Shown here: positions 1-9,347 of the stretch, piece by piece | Position numbering within the stretch: the first letter of the stretch is position 1 | Layout: each line of letters opens with the position of its first letter | Source: Bog-473 sp036489775 | GTDB lineage: Bacteria; Actinomycetota; Acidimicrobiia; Acidimicrobiales; RAAP-2 | Length of the DNA: 64,000 nucleotides | NCBI GenBank assembly: GCA_036489775.1 | Contig: DASXFC010000009.1 | Coordinates: 62,001 to 126,000, forward strand | Direction: 5' to 3' | Notes under the pieces: generated by a model | Told to the model about the DNA's origin: nothing | Seen by the model: only the letters and a program-made list of their open reading frames with translations | Databases searched by the model: none | Translations under genes and position numbers: made by a program

Positions 1-468
1 CGGGCCCTCCGGCTCTCGTTGCCCGAGCCCTGGCCGCTGCTGATCGTGGGACCGACCGGGTGGGGGCCCCAGCTGCTACCCAGTCCCGAGGAGCAGGCGG
101 GCGTGATCCTGGTCGGCGCGGTGCCCGGCCCGGTGCTCACCGGTCTGTACCAGCGGGCCGGCGCCTTCGCCTACGTCCCCTTGACCGAGGGCTACGGCCT
201 GCCCCCGCTCGAGGCGATGCGGCTGGGCACCCCGACCATGGTGTCGACCCAGGTGCCCAGCGTGCGCGACCTGGGGGAGACCGGTCAAGCGCCCGCCATC
301 GTGGTCGATCCGCTCGACGTGGATGCCATCGCGGCCGGCCTCTTCACCGTCATGACGGACGAAGCGGTGCGGGCTGACCTCTCGGCCCGGGGCACCGTGC
401 ACGCCACGGCGCGCACCTGGCGCTCGGTGGCCGAGCAGCACCGGGCCCTCTGGCGGTCGTTGACGTGA
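1..468 (+). CDS. Glycosyltransferase family 4, C-terminal part (5' end outside window)
   Basis: The reading frame is open from the first base, so the gene starts upstream of the window. The visible 155 residues are the C-terminal Rossmann half of a GT-B enzyme: a sugar-nucleotide-binding region with the GT4 E-x7-E type signature (TEGYGLPPLEAMRLG) followed by a conserved GTP and a C-terminal helix. GT4 enzymes transfer a sugar from a nucleotide donor to an envelope or lipid-linked acceptor on the cytoplasmic face. The stop overlaps the next start as GTGA, so the two glycosyltransferases are translationally coupled. Donor and acceptor cannot be read from the sequence; the nearby rmd and manB genes make mannose or D-rhamnose plausible. 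Confidence 0.85.
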   Translation, partial: RALRLSLPEPWPLLIVGPTGWGPQLLPSPEEQAGVILVGAVPGPVLTGLYQRAGAFAYVPLTEGYGLPPLEAMRLGTPTMVSTQVPSVRDLGETGQAPAIVVDPLDVDAIAAGLFTVMTDEAVRADLSARGTVHATARTWRSVAEQHRALWRSLT

Positions 469-1631
469 TCGGGCGCGAGGCGGGGCTGGCGGTGTCCCTC
501 GATGTCTCGGCCGTCCCGCTGCGCCTGGGTGGTGTCGGCTACTACACCCAGGCCATCGCCACCGGCCTGGCCGAGCGCGACGACGTGATGCTCACCATGG
601 TGTGCCGCCGCGACGACGAGGCCCGCTGGGCCGGCCTGACCGGACCGACCGCCGCGTTGCGCGACGTGGTGCCGAGTGCACGCCCGGCCCGCTTGGTCTT
701 CGAGCAGACCGGCTTCCCCACCCTCTTGCGCGGCCTGGGCGTGGCGGTGCACCACGGCCCGCACTACACCATGCCGACCCGGTCCCCCGTGCCCTGTGCC
801 GTCACCATCCACGACTGCACCTTCTTCGACCATCCCGAATGGCACATGCGCTCCAAGGCCGTGTTCTTCCGCCGGGCCATCCGCCGGGCCGCCCGCCAGG
901 CGGGAGTTCTCATCTGTGTGAGTCAGGCCACGGCCGAACGCCTGGTGGCCAGCTGCGACGTGCGTGCCCCCATCGCGGTGGTGCCCCACGGGGTGGATCA
1001 CGTGCGTTTCACCGCCACCGAACCGTCGGGCGGAGCCGATGCGGCCCTCCTGGGCCAGGCCGGGATCCCGACCGACCGCCCACTGGTCGTCTTCGTGGGC
1101 ACGCTCGAGCCGCGCAAGGGCGTGGCCTCATTGGTAGCCGCCTTCGACCGGGTGGCCGAGCAGCAGCCCGACGCCGTCTTGGTCCTGGCCGGGCAGATGG
1201 GGTGGGGACTGGCCGAGACCGAGCGGGCCTTGGCCGCCGCCCGCCACCTCGACCGCATCATCCAGACCGGCTACCTGAGCGATGTCGCCGTGCCCGCATT
1301 GCTGCGCCAGGCCGCCGTGGTGGCCTACCCCTCGCTCGACGAGGGCTTCGGGCTCCCCGCGCTCGAGGCGTTGGCCTGCGGGGCCCCGCTGGTGACCACC
1401 GAGGGCACCGCCATGGCCGAGGTGGCCGGTCCGGCCGCTCGCCTCGTCCCTCCGGGGGACACGGCGTCGCTCGCCCATGCTCTGGAGAGCGCGCTCGGGG
1501 AGTCGCCCCGGTCGGCGGCAGCCCAGCAACGGCGGGCGCTGGGGCGGTCGCAGGCCGCGCTCTACACGTGGGAGGCCAGCGTGCAACAGCACGTGGTCGC
1601 CTACGAACTGGCCCGGGTGGGCTCGCAGTAG
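465..1631 (+). CDS. Glycosyltransferase family 4
   Basis: A 388-residue GT-B glycosyltransferase. The N-terminal half (about 1-190) has the GGVGYY acceptor-side loop; the C-terminal half starts near GTLEPRKG and carries the E-x7-E donor signature (DEGFGLPALEAL, about residues 290-300). GTG start, overlapping the previous stop by four bases. It precedes a GDP-deoxyhexose reductase by 12 bases, so the three genes look like one operon building an envelope polysaccharide or glycolipid. The activity is sure at the family level only; the sugar is inferred from context to be rhamnose or mannose. Confidence 0.88.
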   Translation: MIGREAGLAVSLDVSAVPLRLGGVGYYTQAIATGLAERDDVMLTMVCRRDDEARWAGLTGPTAALRDVVPSARPARLVFEQTGFPTLLRGLGVAVHHGPHYTMPTRSPVPCAVTIHDCTFFDHPEWHMRSKAVFFRRAIRRAARQAGVLICVSQATAERLVASCDVRAPIAVVPHGVDHVRFTATEPSGGADAALLGQAGIPTDRPLVVFVGTLEPRKGVASLVAAFDRVAEQQPDAVLVLAGQMGWGLAETERALAAARHLDRIIQTGYLSDVAVPALLRQAAVVAYPSLDEGFGLPALEALACGAPLVTTEGTAMAEVAGPAARLVPPGDTASLAHALESALGESPRSAAAQQRRALGRSQAALYTWEASVQQHVVAYELARVGSQ

Positions 1632-1643
1632 GGTTCCTCGGCG

Positions 1644-2537
1644 ATGCGAGCGCTCATCACCGGCGGCAAGGGATTCGTCGGCCACTGGCTGGCCGCGCAC
1701 CTCAAGGACAGCGGGGACGAGGTGGCGGTGATCGACATCGAGACCGACGTGGCCGATGCCGCCGCCGTGCGCCGGGTCATGGCCGACGTGGCGCCCCAAG
1801 CCGTCTACCACCTGGCCGCCATGACGCACGTGGGCGAGAGCTGGGAGCACCCGAGCGAGGTGCTCCGGGTCAACGTGCTGGGCACGGCCGAGCTCTTGGC
1901 CGCCGCCCGCGCCCTGCCCGAACCGTCCACCGTGCTGGTGGTCAGCTCGGCCGAGGTCTACGGCGTGGTCACCCCCGAGCAGCTGCCCCTCACCGAGGAC
2001 ACCGACACGGCGCCGGCCACGCCCTATGCGGCCAGCAAGCTGGCGGCCGAGACGGTGGCGCTGCAGGCGTTCCGGGGCTATGGCCAGCGGGTGATCGTGG
2101 TGCGACCGTTCAACCACATCGGGCCGGGGCAGTCACCCAACTTCGCCGTGCCGGCCTTGGCCAAGCGCATCATCGAGGCCAAGCGGACGGGGGCGGGCTC
2201 GCTCTCGGTGGGGACGCTGGCCACCCGGCGCGACTTCACCGACGTGCGCGACGTGGTGGTGGCCTACCGCCTGCTCATCGAGCGGGGTGTCCCCGGCACC
2301 GTCTACAACGTGGCGTCGGGGCGCGACGTGTCCATCGCCGAGGTGGCCGACCAGTTGCTGGACCTGGCCGGGGCGCAACTAAAGCTGGTCACCGATCCCG
2401 ACCTGGTACGCCCGGTCGACGTACCGGTACTGCGGGGGGACGCCAGCCGGCTGACCGGGGCCACGGGCTGGCAGCCTTCGATCCCGCTCGCGACAACCCT
2501 CGCCGACGTCCTGACCTCATGGGAAGAGGCGGACTGA
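1644..2537 (+). CDS. rmd: GDP-4-keto-6-deoxy-D-mannose reductase (RMD-type SDR)
   Basis: A 297-residue extended short-chain dehydrogenase. The N-terminus holds the NAD(P) motif GGKGFVG, the catalytic YAASK motif is near residue 130, and the stretch RPFNHIGPGQSPNF is characteristic of RMD-type reductases and of related GDP-mannose 4,6-dehydratases. RMD reduces GDP-4-keto-6-deoxymannose to GDP-D-rhamnose. The length (about 300) fits RMD better than the longer GMD. No GMD gene is visible, so the substrate must be made elsewhere. A 4,6-dehydratase or another SDR specificity is the alternative. Confidence 0.75.
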   Translation: MRALITGGKGFVGHWLAAHLKDSGDEVAVIDIETDVADAAAVRRVMADVAPQAVYHLAAMTHVGESWEHPSEVLRVNVLGTAELLAAARALPEPSTVLVVSSAEVYGVVTPEQLPLTEDTDTAPATPYAASKLAAETVALQAFRGYGQRVIVVRPFNHIGPGQSPNFAVPALAKRIIEAKRTGAGSLSVGTLATRRDFTDVRDVVVAYRLLIERGVPGTVYNVASGRDVSIAEVADQLLDLAGAQLKLVTDPDLVRPVDVPVLRGDASRLTGATGWQPSIPLATTLADVLTSWEEAD

Positions 2538-2582
2538 GGGCGAGCGCTGTCGGTCGCGTGGTGTGGCGCGTCTCTGTGCAGA

Positions 2583-2608
2583 GGGTCAGCGCCGGGGGCG
2601 GCTGACCC
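2583..2608. terminator. Hairpin between convergent genes
   Basis: GGGTCAGC pairs with GCTGACCC (8 bp) around a 10-base G-rich loop, between the convergent rmd and the small minus-strand gene. There is no T-tract, so termination is inferred from position only. Confidence 0.4.
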
Positions 2609-2615
2609 GGGGGCT

Positions 2616-3032
2616 TCAGGCCGAAGCCACCCGCTGCATGATCTGCGAGCGGACCCCGCGGGCCTGCTCGCGAGCCTTGCTGGTCAGATCGGTGATCTGG
2701 CTGGGCAGGCGCTCCTCGAGCGGCTGCAGCGTCGACTCCACGAAGTTGGCCGCCGTGTCAGCCAGCCCGTCGATCTGCTTGATGCTCTTGGCGACGTTGC
2801 CGCGCACGTTGGTGCGGGCGCCCAGCACGTTGTCCTTGACGCTGCCGGCCACACCGGAGATCCGGCTGGTGTCGAGCGAGAAGTCCTTGGCCAGCTTGTT
2901 CTTGAGTTCGATCCGCTGGACCTGGGCCCGCTGGTAGCCGAGCACGCCGAGGCCGACGGCCACGTAGGCGGCGTCGCGGGCGATGTCGGTCACACCCTTG
3001 GAAAGAGTGGTGATGTTGCTTACTCCAGGCAT
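2616..3032 (-). CDS. Hypothetical helical protein, 138 aa
   Basis: I do not recognise a characterised family. The start chosen is the ATG preceded by a strong AGGAGG ribosome-binding site 7-8 bases upstream; an upstream in-frame start would lack one. Residues about 18-35 (DAAYVAVGLGVLGYQRAQ) form a weakly hydrophobic helix, and the rest is predicted helical and rich in Lys, Asp, Gln and Arg, with a basic amphipathic tail, somewhat like phasin or heparin-binding haemagglutinin-type proteins. It stands alone between an rmd gene and a giant glycosyltransferase. Function unknown; a membrane- or granule-associated role is only a guess. Confidence 0.75.
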   Translation of the reverse strand: MPGVSNITTLSKGVTDIARDAAYVAVGLGVLGYQRAQVQRIELKNKLAKDFSLDTSRISGVAGSVKDNVLGARTNVRGNVAKSIKQIDGLADTAANFVESTLQPLEERLPSQITDLTSKAREQARGVRSQIMQRVASA

Positions 3033-3122
3033 TGATGCCTCCTCCTGTTGGTGATCTGTACCGCCTGGCGGGGCGAAAGGGCACCTGTCGGACACCCCGT
3101 CACCTCTGTGCGGTCGACTACA

Positions 3123-3151
3123 AGAGTATCACCTTTGTTAAACAGTTGCAA
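3123..3151 (-). promoter_or_regulatory. Sigma-70-type promoter for the 138-aa gene
   Basis: On the minus strand TTGCAA (-35) is followed after exactly 17 bases by an extended -10, TGA-TACTCT. The transcript would start near 3116, about 84 bases before the ATG. The plus-strand GT2 gene has its own possible -10 (TACCCT, 3198-3203). Confidence 0.45.
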
Positions 3152-3213
3152 GCGTTTTGTTCCCAATCAGGTACCTTGAGGGCCGATCGGCAACCGGTAC
3201 CCTTGCTCTTCGC

Positions 3214-6200
3214 ATGGACGCCCAAGCACCGGCAGTGGTCGCCGTCGTGGTCACGACCGGCCGGGGACCATGGCTCGACGAGACCCTGGCCTCGCTGGCG
3301 GTGCAGGACTACGAGGAACTTTCGGTCCTGGTCCTCTCGGTCGGCCCGGATCCCGACGGGGTGGCCGAACGGGTGGGTCGGGTGCTGCCCGACGCCTTCG
3401 TGCGCCACCTGCTCGGACGTCCCGGCTACGCCGCCGCAGCCAACGAGGCGCTGGGCATGGTTGAGGGGGCCACCTTCTTCCTGCTCCTCCACGACGATTG
3501 TGCCCTCGATCCCGACGCTGTCCACCTGATGGCCGAGGAAGCCTTCCGCTCCAACGCCGGTCTGGTCTCGCCCAAGTTCGTGAACTGGGACGACCCCCGC
3601 GTGTTGCTGCACGTGGGCATGAGCTGCGACAAGACCGGCGCGGTGGTCGAGCGCATCCTCGACGGCGAGGTGGACCACGGTCAGCACGACGCCGTGCGCG
3701 ACGTGTTCGTGGCGCCGGGCGGCTGCATGCTCATCCGGGCCGACCTCTGGCGGGAGCTCGGTGGCTTCGACGATGGGATCGTGGCCATGGGCGAGGACCT
3801 CGATCTGTCATGGCGCGCCCAGGTGGCCGGTTCCCGCGTGGTGGTGGCGCCCCAGGCCCGGGTGCGTCACCGGGAGGCGGTGGCCAGCGGCCTCGAACCG
3901 CTGGCCGTGGTGGTCGATCCCGGTCAGGCCCACCACAAACACCCGACCACCATGCAGGCTCTGCAGCGCCGGCATGAGCTGCGCACCGTGCTCAAGTGCT
4001 ACAGCCCCTTCCATCTCCTCCGCGTGCTGCCCCAGGCCGCCCTGCTGGCACTGGGCGAAACCCTGGTCGCCCTCTTGGCCCGGGATCGGGTTCGGGCCCG
4101 CGCCGTCGTCGGCGCCTGGCGTTGGAACCTGCACCACCGGGCCGATCTGCGGGCGCGACGCAAGCAACTCAAGGCGCACCGCCTCTTCCCCGACGCCGAG
4201 GTCCGGCGGCTCCAGCTGCACGGCAGCGCCCGGTTGACCCAGTACTTCTCGCGCCTGTCGCACCAGGGTCTCGACGCGGCCAACGCCGTGCGGGGCCCCC
4301 GGGCCGGGCATGCGCCCCGCGGCGAGGACGACTCCGAAGTGGCCGTGCTCACCGGCAGCGTCGGTCTGGCCTTCAGCGAGGACTCCGACTTCGACGACCT
4401 CGACGACCTGGGCCACCGGTCGGGCCGCGACCGCTTCGGGCGCAAGGTGCGCTCGGCCCCGCTGGCCTCGGGGCGCCAGCGCGCCATCGCGGTGGTGGTG
4501 GCCGCGCTGGTCGTGTTCCTCGGAACCCGCGAGCTGCTCTTCGGCTCGCTGCCCTCCATCGGGCAGCTGGCCCCGCTGCCCGGTTGGACCACCACCTGGC
4601 ACCACTTCTTCTCGGGTTGGCAGTCAGCCGGCGTCGGGTCCACCGCGCCGGCCACCCCGGCGTTCGGGCTGGCCGGGCTGGTCGGGACCGTGCTGCTGGG
4701 AGCGATGGGCCTGACCCAGCACGTCCTGCTGCTCGGCACCATCCCGCTGGGGGCGGTCGGTCTGTGGCGCTTCCTGCGCCCGCTGGTCTCACCCCGGGCC
4801 AGCGTCGTGGGCGCCATTGCCTACTTGGCCCTGCCCCTGCCCTACGCGGCCCTGGGCGCCGGACGGCTCGACGGCCTGGTGGCCTACGCGGCCTTCCCTT
4901 TCGTGGCCCTGCAGCTGGCCCGGCTGGCCGGGATCGCTCCCTTCGACGCCGACGGGCCCACGGGGAACGCCTGGCGGCACCGCCGGTCGGGGCGGCTGGC
5001 GCTCTTGGGCGCCACTCTGGCCATCGCCGCCTCCTTCGCCCCGGCCGTGCTGCCCATGGTGCTGGCTACGGCGGTGTGCTGGGAGGTCGGGGCCACCCTG
5101 GTCTCGGCCAACGAGCGACCTGGCCGCCTGGTGTGGGGCGCCCTCGAGGGCATCGTGGTGGCGCTGGTGCTCGACGGACCCTGGGTGGTGGGCAGCCTGC
5201 TCTCGGGTCGCCACGTGCTCGACATCTTCGGGCTGCCGGTCAGCGCGGCCGCCTCGCCCAGCTGGGCCGAGGTCGTGCGCTTCGCCGTCGGACCGGCCGC
5301 CCGCTCCCCGCTGGCCTGGCTCCTGCTGGCAGCGGCCGCCCTTCCGCTGGTCCTCGGCACCTCAGTCCGCCTGGCCTGGGCCGCCCGGCTTTGGGTCATG
5401 GCCTGTGGGGCCTGGGTGTTGGCCCTCGCGGCCACCCACGGGTGGATGGGCTCGTTCACCCCGTCAGAGACCGTGGTCCTGGCCCCGGCCGGAGTGGCGG
5501 TGGCGGCGGCCATCGGCCTGGGCATCTCCGCCTTCGAGAACGACCTGTCGGGCCAGGCCTTCGGCTGGCGCCAGCTGGCCAGCGGCGTGGCCATCGTGGC
5601 CACCGTCATCGGCGCCGTGCCCATGGTGCTGGCGGCCGGCGGTGGCCGTTGGGACATGCCGAGTACGGGGGTGGAGCAGTCACTGTCCTTTCTGAGCCGG
5701 CCCTCGGTGACCGGGTCCTCGGTGACCCGGGTGCTGTGGTTGGGTGATCCCCGCTCGCTCCCCGTCGGCGGCTGGTCGATCGAGCCCGGGCTGGCCTATG
5801 CCCTGACCGGGACCAGCCTGCCCACCGCCGCCAACGTCTGGACGCCGGCGGGACCGGGGCCGGCCTCGCTGGTGGTCCACGCGGTCACGCTGGCCATGGA
5901 CGGCGACACCGTTCACTTGGGCCAGCTCCTGGCCGGGTTCGGGGTGCGCTACGTGGTGGTGCTGGGCGGGCTGGCGCCCTCCTCGGGTGGCTTACCGGTC
6001 TCGGTCAGCCCGCCCACGCCCAGCGGCCTGACCCATGCCCTGCTGGGTCAGAGCGACCTGCAGGTGGTGCCCGGCGAGTTCGGGCTGTCCGTCTTCGCCA
6101 ACAACGAGGTGATCCCCGTCTCGGCCAGCCGCCCGAGCGCCCAGGGCACCGGAGGCCTCGGTTCGACCTACCCCGAGCCGGACCAGGTGACCGGCTGGTC

Positions 6201-6585
6201 GCCGCTGCTGGGCTCGCTCGACCTGGGTACCGCCCACGGCACGCTGTCCCAGCGGGCCGACGTGCTGGCCGAGTACGCCCCGGCGGGAGAGGTGACGCTG
6301 ACGGCCGGCGGGCGCGGCGTGGCCCGCACCTCAGCCTTCGGCTGGGCCGCCCTGTTCCCGGCCACCCCGGCCGGCCCGGTGACGCTGGCCATCGACCAGG
6401 TGCCCTACGTGCCGATCGCCGTCCTGCTCGAGGTCCTGGTTTGGGCCACCCTGCTGCTCGGCCTGGCCGGGTGGCGCCGGTGGCCGCAGCCGCGCCGCCG
6501 CCGGCGCCGGACCCCGGGTCACGCCGCGGGCGCCAACGGTGACGCCCTCGGCGGCGTGCTCGATCTCACCAAGGATGTTCGATGA
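3214..6585 (+). CDS. Giant family 2 glycosyltransferase with polytopic membrane domain
   Basis: An 1123-residue protein. Residues 1-270 are a GT2 (GT-A) domain with the metal-binding HDD motif (LLLHDDCALDP) and the catalytic MGEDLDLSWR motif. A linker with an acidic patch (SDFDDLDDLG) leads into about 650 residues with many hydrophobic segments, a soluble Ser/Gly/Pro-rich part, and a last membrane helix before a basic tail (RRRRRRTPG). Such fusions are found beside DUF5719 genes in Actinobacteria and are thought to build envelope glycans. The ATG at MDAQAP was chosen; a TTG 57 bases upstream is open but less likely. The stop overlaps the next ATG (ATGA), implying coupled translation with the DUF5719 protein. 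Confidence 0.88.
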   Translation: MDAQAPAVVAVVVTTGRGPWLDETLASLAVQDYEELSVLVLSVGPDPDGVAERVGRVLPDAFVRHLLGRPGYAAAANEALGMVEGATFFLLLHDDCALDPDAVHLMAEEAFRSNAGLVSPKFVNWDDPRVLLHVGMSCDKTGAVVERILDGEVDHGQHDAVRDVFVAPGGCMLIRADLWRELGGFDDGIVAMGEDLDLSWRAQVAGSRVVVAPQARVRHREAVASGLEPLAVVVDPGQAHHKHPTTMQALQRRHELRTVLKCYSPFHLLRVLPQAALLALGETLVALLARDRVRARAVVGAWRWNLHHRADLRARRKQLKAHRLFPDAEVRRLQLHGSARLTQYFSRLSHQGLDAANAVRGPRAGHAPRGEDDSEVAVLTGSVGLAFSEDSDFDDLDDLGHRSGRDRFGRKVRSAPLASGRQRAIAVVVAALVVFLGTRELLFGSLPSIGQLAPLPGWTTTWHHFFSGWQSAGVGSTAPATPAFGLAGLVGTVLLGAMGLTQHVLLLGTIPLGAVGLWRFLRPLVSPRASVVGAIAYLALPLPYAALGAGRLDGLVAYAAFPFVALQLARLAGIAPFDADGPTGNAWRHRRSGRLALLGATLAIAASFAPAVLPMVLATAVCWEVGATLVSANERPGRLVWGALEGIVVALVLDGPWVVGSLLSGRHVLDIFGLPVSAAASPSWAEVVRFAVGPAARSPLAWLLLAAAALPLVLGTSVRLAWAARLWVMACGAWVLALAATHGWMGSFTPSETVVLAPAGVAVAAAIGLGISAFENDLSGQAFGWRQLASGVAIVATVIGAVPMVLAAGGGRWDMPSTGVEQSLSFLSRPSVTGSSVTRVLWLGDPRSLPVGGWSIEPGLAYALTGTSLPTAANVWTPAGPGPASLVVHAVTLAMDGDTVHLGQLLAGFGVRYVVVLGGLAPSSGGLPVSVSPPTPSGLTHALLGQSDLQVVPGEFGLSVFANNEVIPVSASRPSAQGTGGLGSTYPEPDQVTGWSPLLGSLDLGTAHGTLSQRADVLAEYAPAGEVTLTAGGRGVARTSAFGWAALFPATPAGPVTLAIDQVPYVPIAVLLEVLVWATLLLGLAGWRRWPQPRRRRRRTPGHAAGANGDALGGVLDLTKDVR

Positions 6586-8048
6586 GCCCGGCCCATCGGA
6601 GGGGGCGGGGTCGCTGGCTGGTCGTCGGACTGGTCGTGGCGGTGCTGGTGGCCTTGGGCATCGTCACCCGGCACCCGAGCACCTCCGACATCGGTGGGCC
6701 GCCGGCGGCGCCGGCCGCCATGGTCAGCGCACCCGACGCCGAGTCGTCGGCCTGGTACTGCACGGGCGCCACCACTTCCTCGGGGCAGCTGGCCCTCGGG
6801 GCCACCGTGTTCAGCAACACCACGGCGCGGTCGGTGATCGGTACGGTCGTCCTCTCCACCGAAACCGGCGCCCAGGTCCACTTCGGCCTGTCCATCCCGC
6901 CCCGCGGGTTGGTCGTCCCGACGCCGAGCGCGCCCAGCAGCGGATCGTGGACGGCCGAGTCCATCATCCTGTCCCACGGCGGGGTGGCGGTCTCCCAGGC
7001 CGTGCACGGTGCGGCCGGTTGGTCCGAGACGCCGTGTCTGAGCCGGACGTCACCGGTCTGGTACTTCCCGGCCGGCAGTACCAGTGGGTCCAACGGTCTC
7101 TTCCTGTCCATGTTCGATCCGACCTCGACCCCGGTGGTGGTCGACCTCACCTTCTTCACCGCGAGCGGGCCGATCCGCCCCATCAACTTCCAGGGCATCG
7201 TGCTGGAGCCGGGCGGTGTCGAAGAGGCCAACGTCAGTGCCTACGTGCAATCGCAGGCCACGCTCGGGATAGAAGCGGCCACCCGGACCGGTCAGATCGT
7301 GGCCAGCGAGCTCGAGGAGTACAACGGGGCGAACAGTGGTCTGAGCCTGGTCAATGGCGTGCCCGAGGTGGCATCGGAGTGGACCATCCCCGAGAGCGAG
7401 GACGTCGCGGGCGGCGCCTCCGCCCTCGAGGTGCTCAACCCGGGAACCCGCACCGAGAAGGTGAAGGTGCAGATGCAGTTGGGTGGGGGCGAGCTGGCCC
7501 CGTTCACGGCCACCCTGGCCCCTGAGACCACCTGGCTGCTCTTGACCAGCAACCAGACCCGCATCCCCGACGGCGATCCGTACACCACCGTGATCACGGC
7601 CACGGGCGGGCCCGGCGTGGTGGTCGGCCGGGCGGTGGAGGGACCTACGGGATCGCAGACACCCCAGGCCGGTCTGGCCAATGCTCTCGACGTTTTGACC
7701 ACCGCCGCCTCGACGCATACCTGGGTGGTGCCCTCACCGGGGACGACGAGCATGCCGGCGCCCAGCGGCGCGCTGCCCGAGCACCTGGCCCTCCTCAACC
7801 TGAGTGCCAAGAGCCAGGTGCTGGTGGTCACCGCCGTCACCCCGAGCGGCGACAAAGCCGTCACCACAGTTCGCTTGGCGCCCCATAGCACCAGCTCCAT
7901 CGGCGGCCGTGTCCTGTTCCGGGCCGGCCTCTACCCGCTGCTGGTGCGGGGCAGCGGCGCGGCGGCGGTGAGCGAGGATGTCGGACCCGCCGGTGCCTTT
8001 GGTGTGGTCACCATGCCGGGGATCCCCCTCCAGGGTGACGGAGGCTGA
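6582..8048 (+). CDS. DUF5719 family membrane-anchored protein
   Basis: A 488-residue protein with a basic N-terminus followed by one membrane helix (about 10-28, LVVGLVVAVLVALGIV) and a long extracytoplasmic beta-rich region. The opening WYCTGA motif and the repeated beta-propeller-like segments fit DUF5719 proteins, which sit next to large GT2 genes in many Actinobacteria. It overlaps the GT2 stop by four bases. The family's biochemical role is not known to me; the coupling suggests it assists the glycosyltransferase at the outer face of the membrane. It ends 3 bases from a convergent DUF4349 gene. Confidence 0.8.
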   Translation: MSPAHRRGRGRWLVVGLVVAVLVALGIVTRHPSTSDIGGPPAAPAAMVSAPDAESSAWYCTGATTSSGQLALGATVFSNTTARSVIGTVVLSTETGAQVHFGLSIPPRGLVVPTPSAPSSGSWTAESIILSHGGVAVSQAVHGAAGWSETPCLSRTSPVWYFPAGSTSGSNGLFLSMFDPTSTPVVVDLTFFTASGPIRPINFQGIVLEPGGVEEANVSAYVQSQATLGIEAATRTGQIVASELEEYNGANSGLSLVNGVPEVASEWTIPESEDVAGGASALEVLNPGTRTEKVKVQMQLGGGELAPFTATLAPETTWLLLTSNQTRIPDGDPYTTVITATGGPGVVVGRAVEGPTGSQTPQAGLANALDVLTTAASTHTWVVPSPGTTSMPAPSGALPEHLALLNLSAKSQVLVVTAVTPSGDKAVTTVRLAPHSTSSIGGRVLFRAGLYPLLVRGSGAAAVSEDVGPAGAFGVVTMPGIPLQGDGG

Positions 8049-8051
8049 AGG

Positions 8052-9347
8052 TCAGAGGGCGCGGCGCTGGTATTGGCGCCAGCCGACGCGGCCGCCCAGG
8101 ACGAGCACCAACCCGCACAGCAAGATGAAGAGGGCCGGTCCGGCCAGGCGGAGGAGGTCCTCGGCGCCCCGGACGAAGCCACCGACGCTGCCGTCCCAGG
8201 CGCTGAGCAGGCCCGAACGGTGGTGCGGTGGCGGCGCGGTGTGGTGGTGGGTCGGGCCCCGCTCGCTCATGGTGGTGACCAGTGACGAGTAGGTGGTCTG
8301 GCTGTTCAACACGTTCAACTGCCCCTGCAGCTGCTCGATGTCGGACTCGATGCTGTTGAGCTGTGTCTGCACCGCCAGCACGTCACCGATGGAGGAGGCC
8401 TTGGTCATGATGGTGAGGTACTGCTGCTCGCTGGCCTGATCGGCCGCGATCTGGGCCTGGAGATTCACGTACTGACTCGTGACGTTGTCGGCCTTGGTGC
8501 TCAGCGCCTCGGTGGTGCCGAGCGTCTGCGCCTTCTTCACCACCGTCTCGAAGTTGGCCACCGGGATCTGCAGGGTCACCGTGGCACTGGGCGTCCCGCT
8601 GATGGCGTCCTGGCCCGATTGCGTCTGCGAGTTCGAAACGAATCCGCTGTAGGCCGAGGCCAGGAAGGAGAGCTGGCTGACGTCCTTGGCCAAGGTGCCC
8701 TTGGCGATACGCAGGTTGAGCGACCCGCTCTGCTCGATGCGGGGACCCTGCACGGCGCCGTTCAGGGTGGAGGGAGCGGACGTACTGGCCGTGGGGTTGG
8801 CGCCATTCGTCGCGGTGGGAGCCGACAACGCCGGTGCACTCGCTCCAGCGTTGGTGCTGGCTGACCCGGTGGTGCCGCTGGCGCTGGATCCGGTGCCGCC
8901 GGCGACGCTGGAGCTGCCGCTGGCGGCGGGCGCCCCGGTGGGCGATTCGGCGGGCGGTGAGGCCAAGCGCTGGTTTCCGGTCGCGGTCTTGTCCGGACCG
9001 TGGGCCAGCGCCGAAGAGACCGGCATCGTCGGGGCACCGGTGTGGCTGAGCGCGGTGGCACCGGCGGCCACGCCCAGCGCCAGCACGACGCAGGCCGCGG
9101 CCGTCAAGATCCGGTGCGCGCCGGCCACCCGTCGGGCCCGGCGGGCCTGGGCCAACGTGAACGAACGCAGCCCGGAGTCCCCGTCGTCCAGACCGTCGGC
9201 CTCAAGAACATCTGCAGGCCCGCCCGAGCCGGCGCGCTCAGCAGTGGTCCGGGCCAAGATCTCGGCCGCACCGTCGGGGGGGACCTCGAAGCGCTCCGCC
9301 GCTTGGGCGAAGAGGGCGGCCAGGGCATCGTCGTCGAGCATGGTCAT
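8052..9347 (-). CDS. DUF4349 membrane protein, probable anti-sigma partner
   Basis: A 431-residue protein. Residues 1-90 are cytoplasmic, resembling the N-terminal helix bundle of anti-sigma factors (DDDALAALFAQAAERF) but without an obvious HxxxCxxC zinc motif. A membrane helix follows at about 94-115, then a Ser/Thr/Ala-rich spacer, then the DUF4349 domain (about 200-360) with a coiled coil (VNLQAQIAADQASEQQ onward), and a second membrane helix near 400-420. The start overlaps the sigma-factor stop (ATGA), so the pair is co-translated. An anti-sigma role is inferred from this coupling; DUF4349 itself is not functionally defined. Confidence 0.8.
   Translation of the reverse strand: MTMLDDDALAALFAQAAERFEVPPDGAAEILARTTAERAGSGGPADVLEADGLDDGDSGLRSFTLAQARRARRVAGAHRILTAAACVVLALGVAAGATALSHTGAPTMPVSSALAHGPDKTATGNQRLASPPAESPTGAPAASGSSSVAGGTGSSASGTTGSASTNAGASAPALSAPTATNGANPTASTSAPSTLNGAVQGPRIEQSGSLNLRIAKGTLAKDVSQLSFLASAYSGFVSNSQTQSGQDAISGTPSATVTLQIPVANFETVVKKAQTLGTTEALSTKADNVTSQYVNLQAQIAADQASEQQYLTIMTKASSIGDVLAVQTQLNSIESDIEQLQGQLNVLNSQTTYSSLVTTMSERGPTHHHTAPPPHHRSGLLSAWDGSVGGFVRGAEDLLRLAGPALFILLCGLVLVLGGRVGWRQYQRRAL

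Noticed and set aside
8305..8318. Perfect KstR-type consensus (TTCAACACGTTCAA)
   Set aside because: It lies inside the DUF4349 coding sequence, far from any start, and encodes conserved residues; most likely a chance match.
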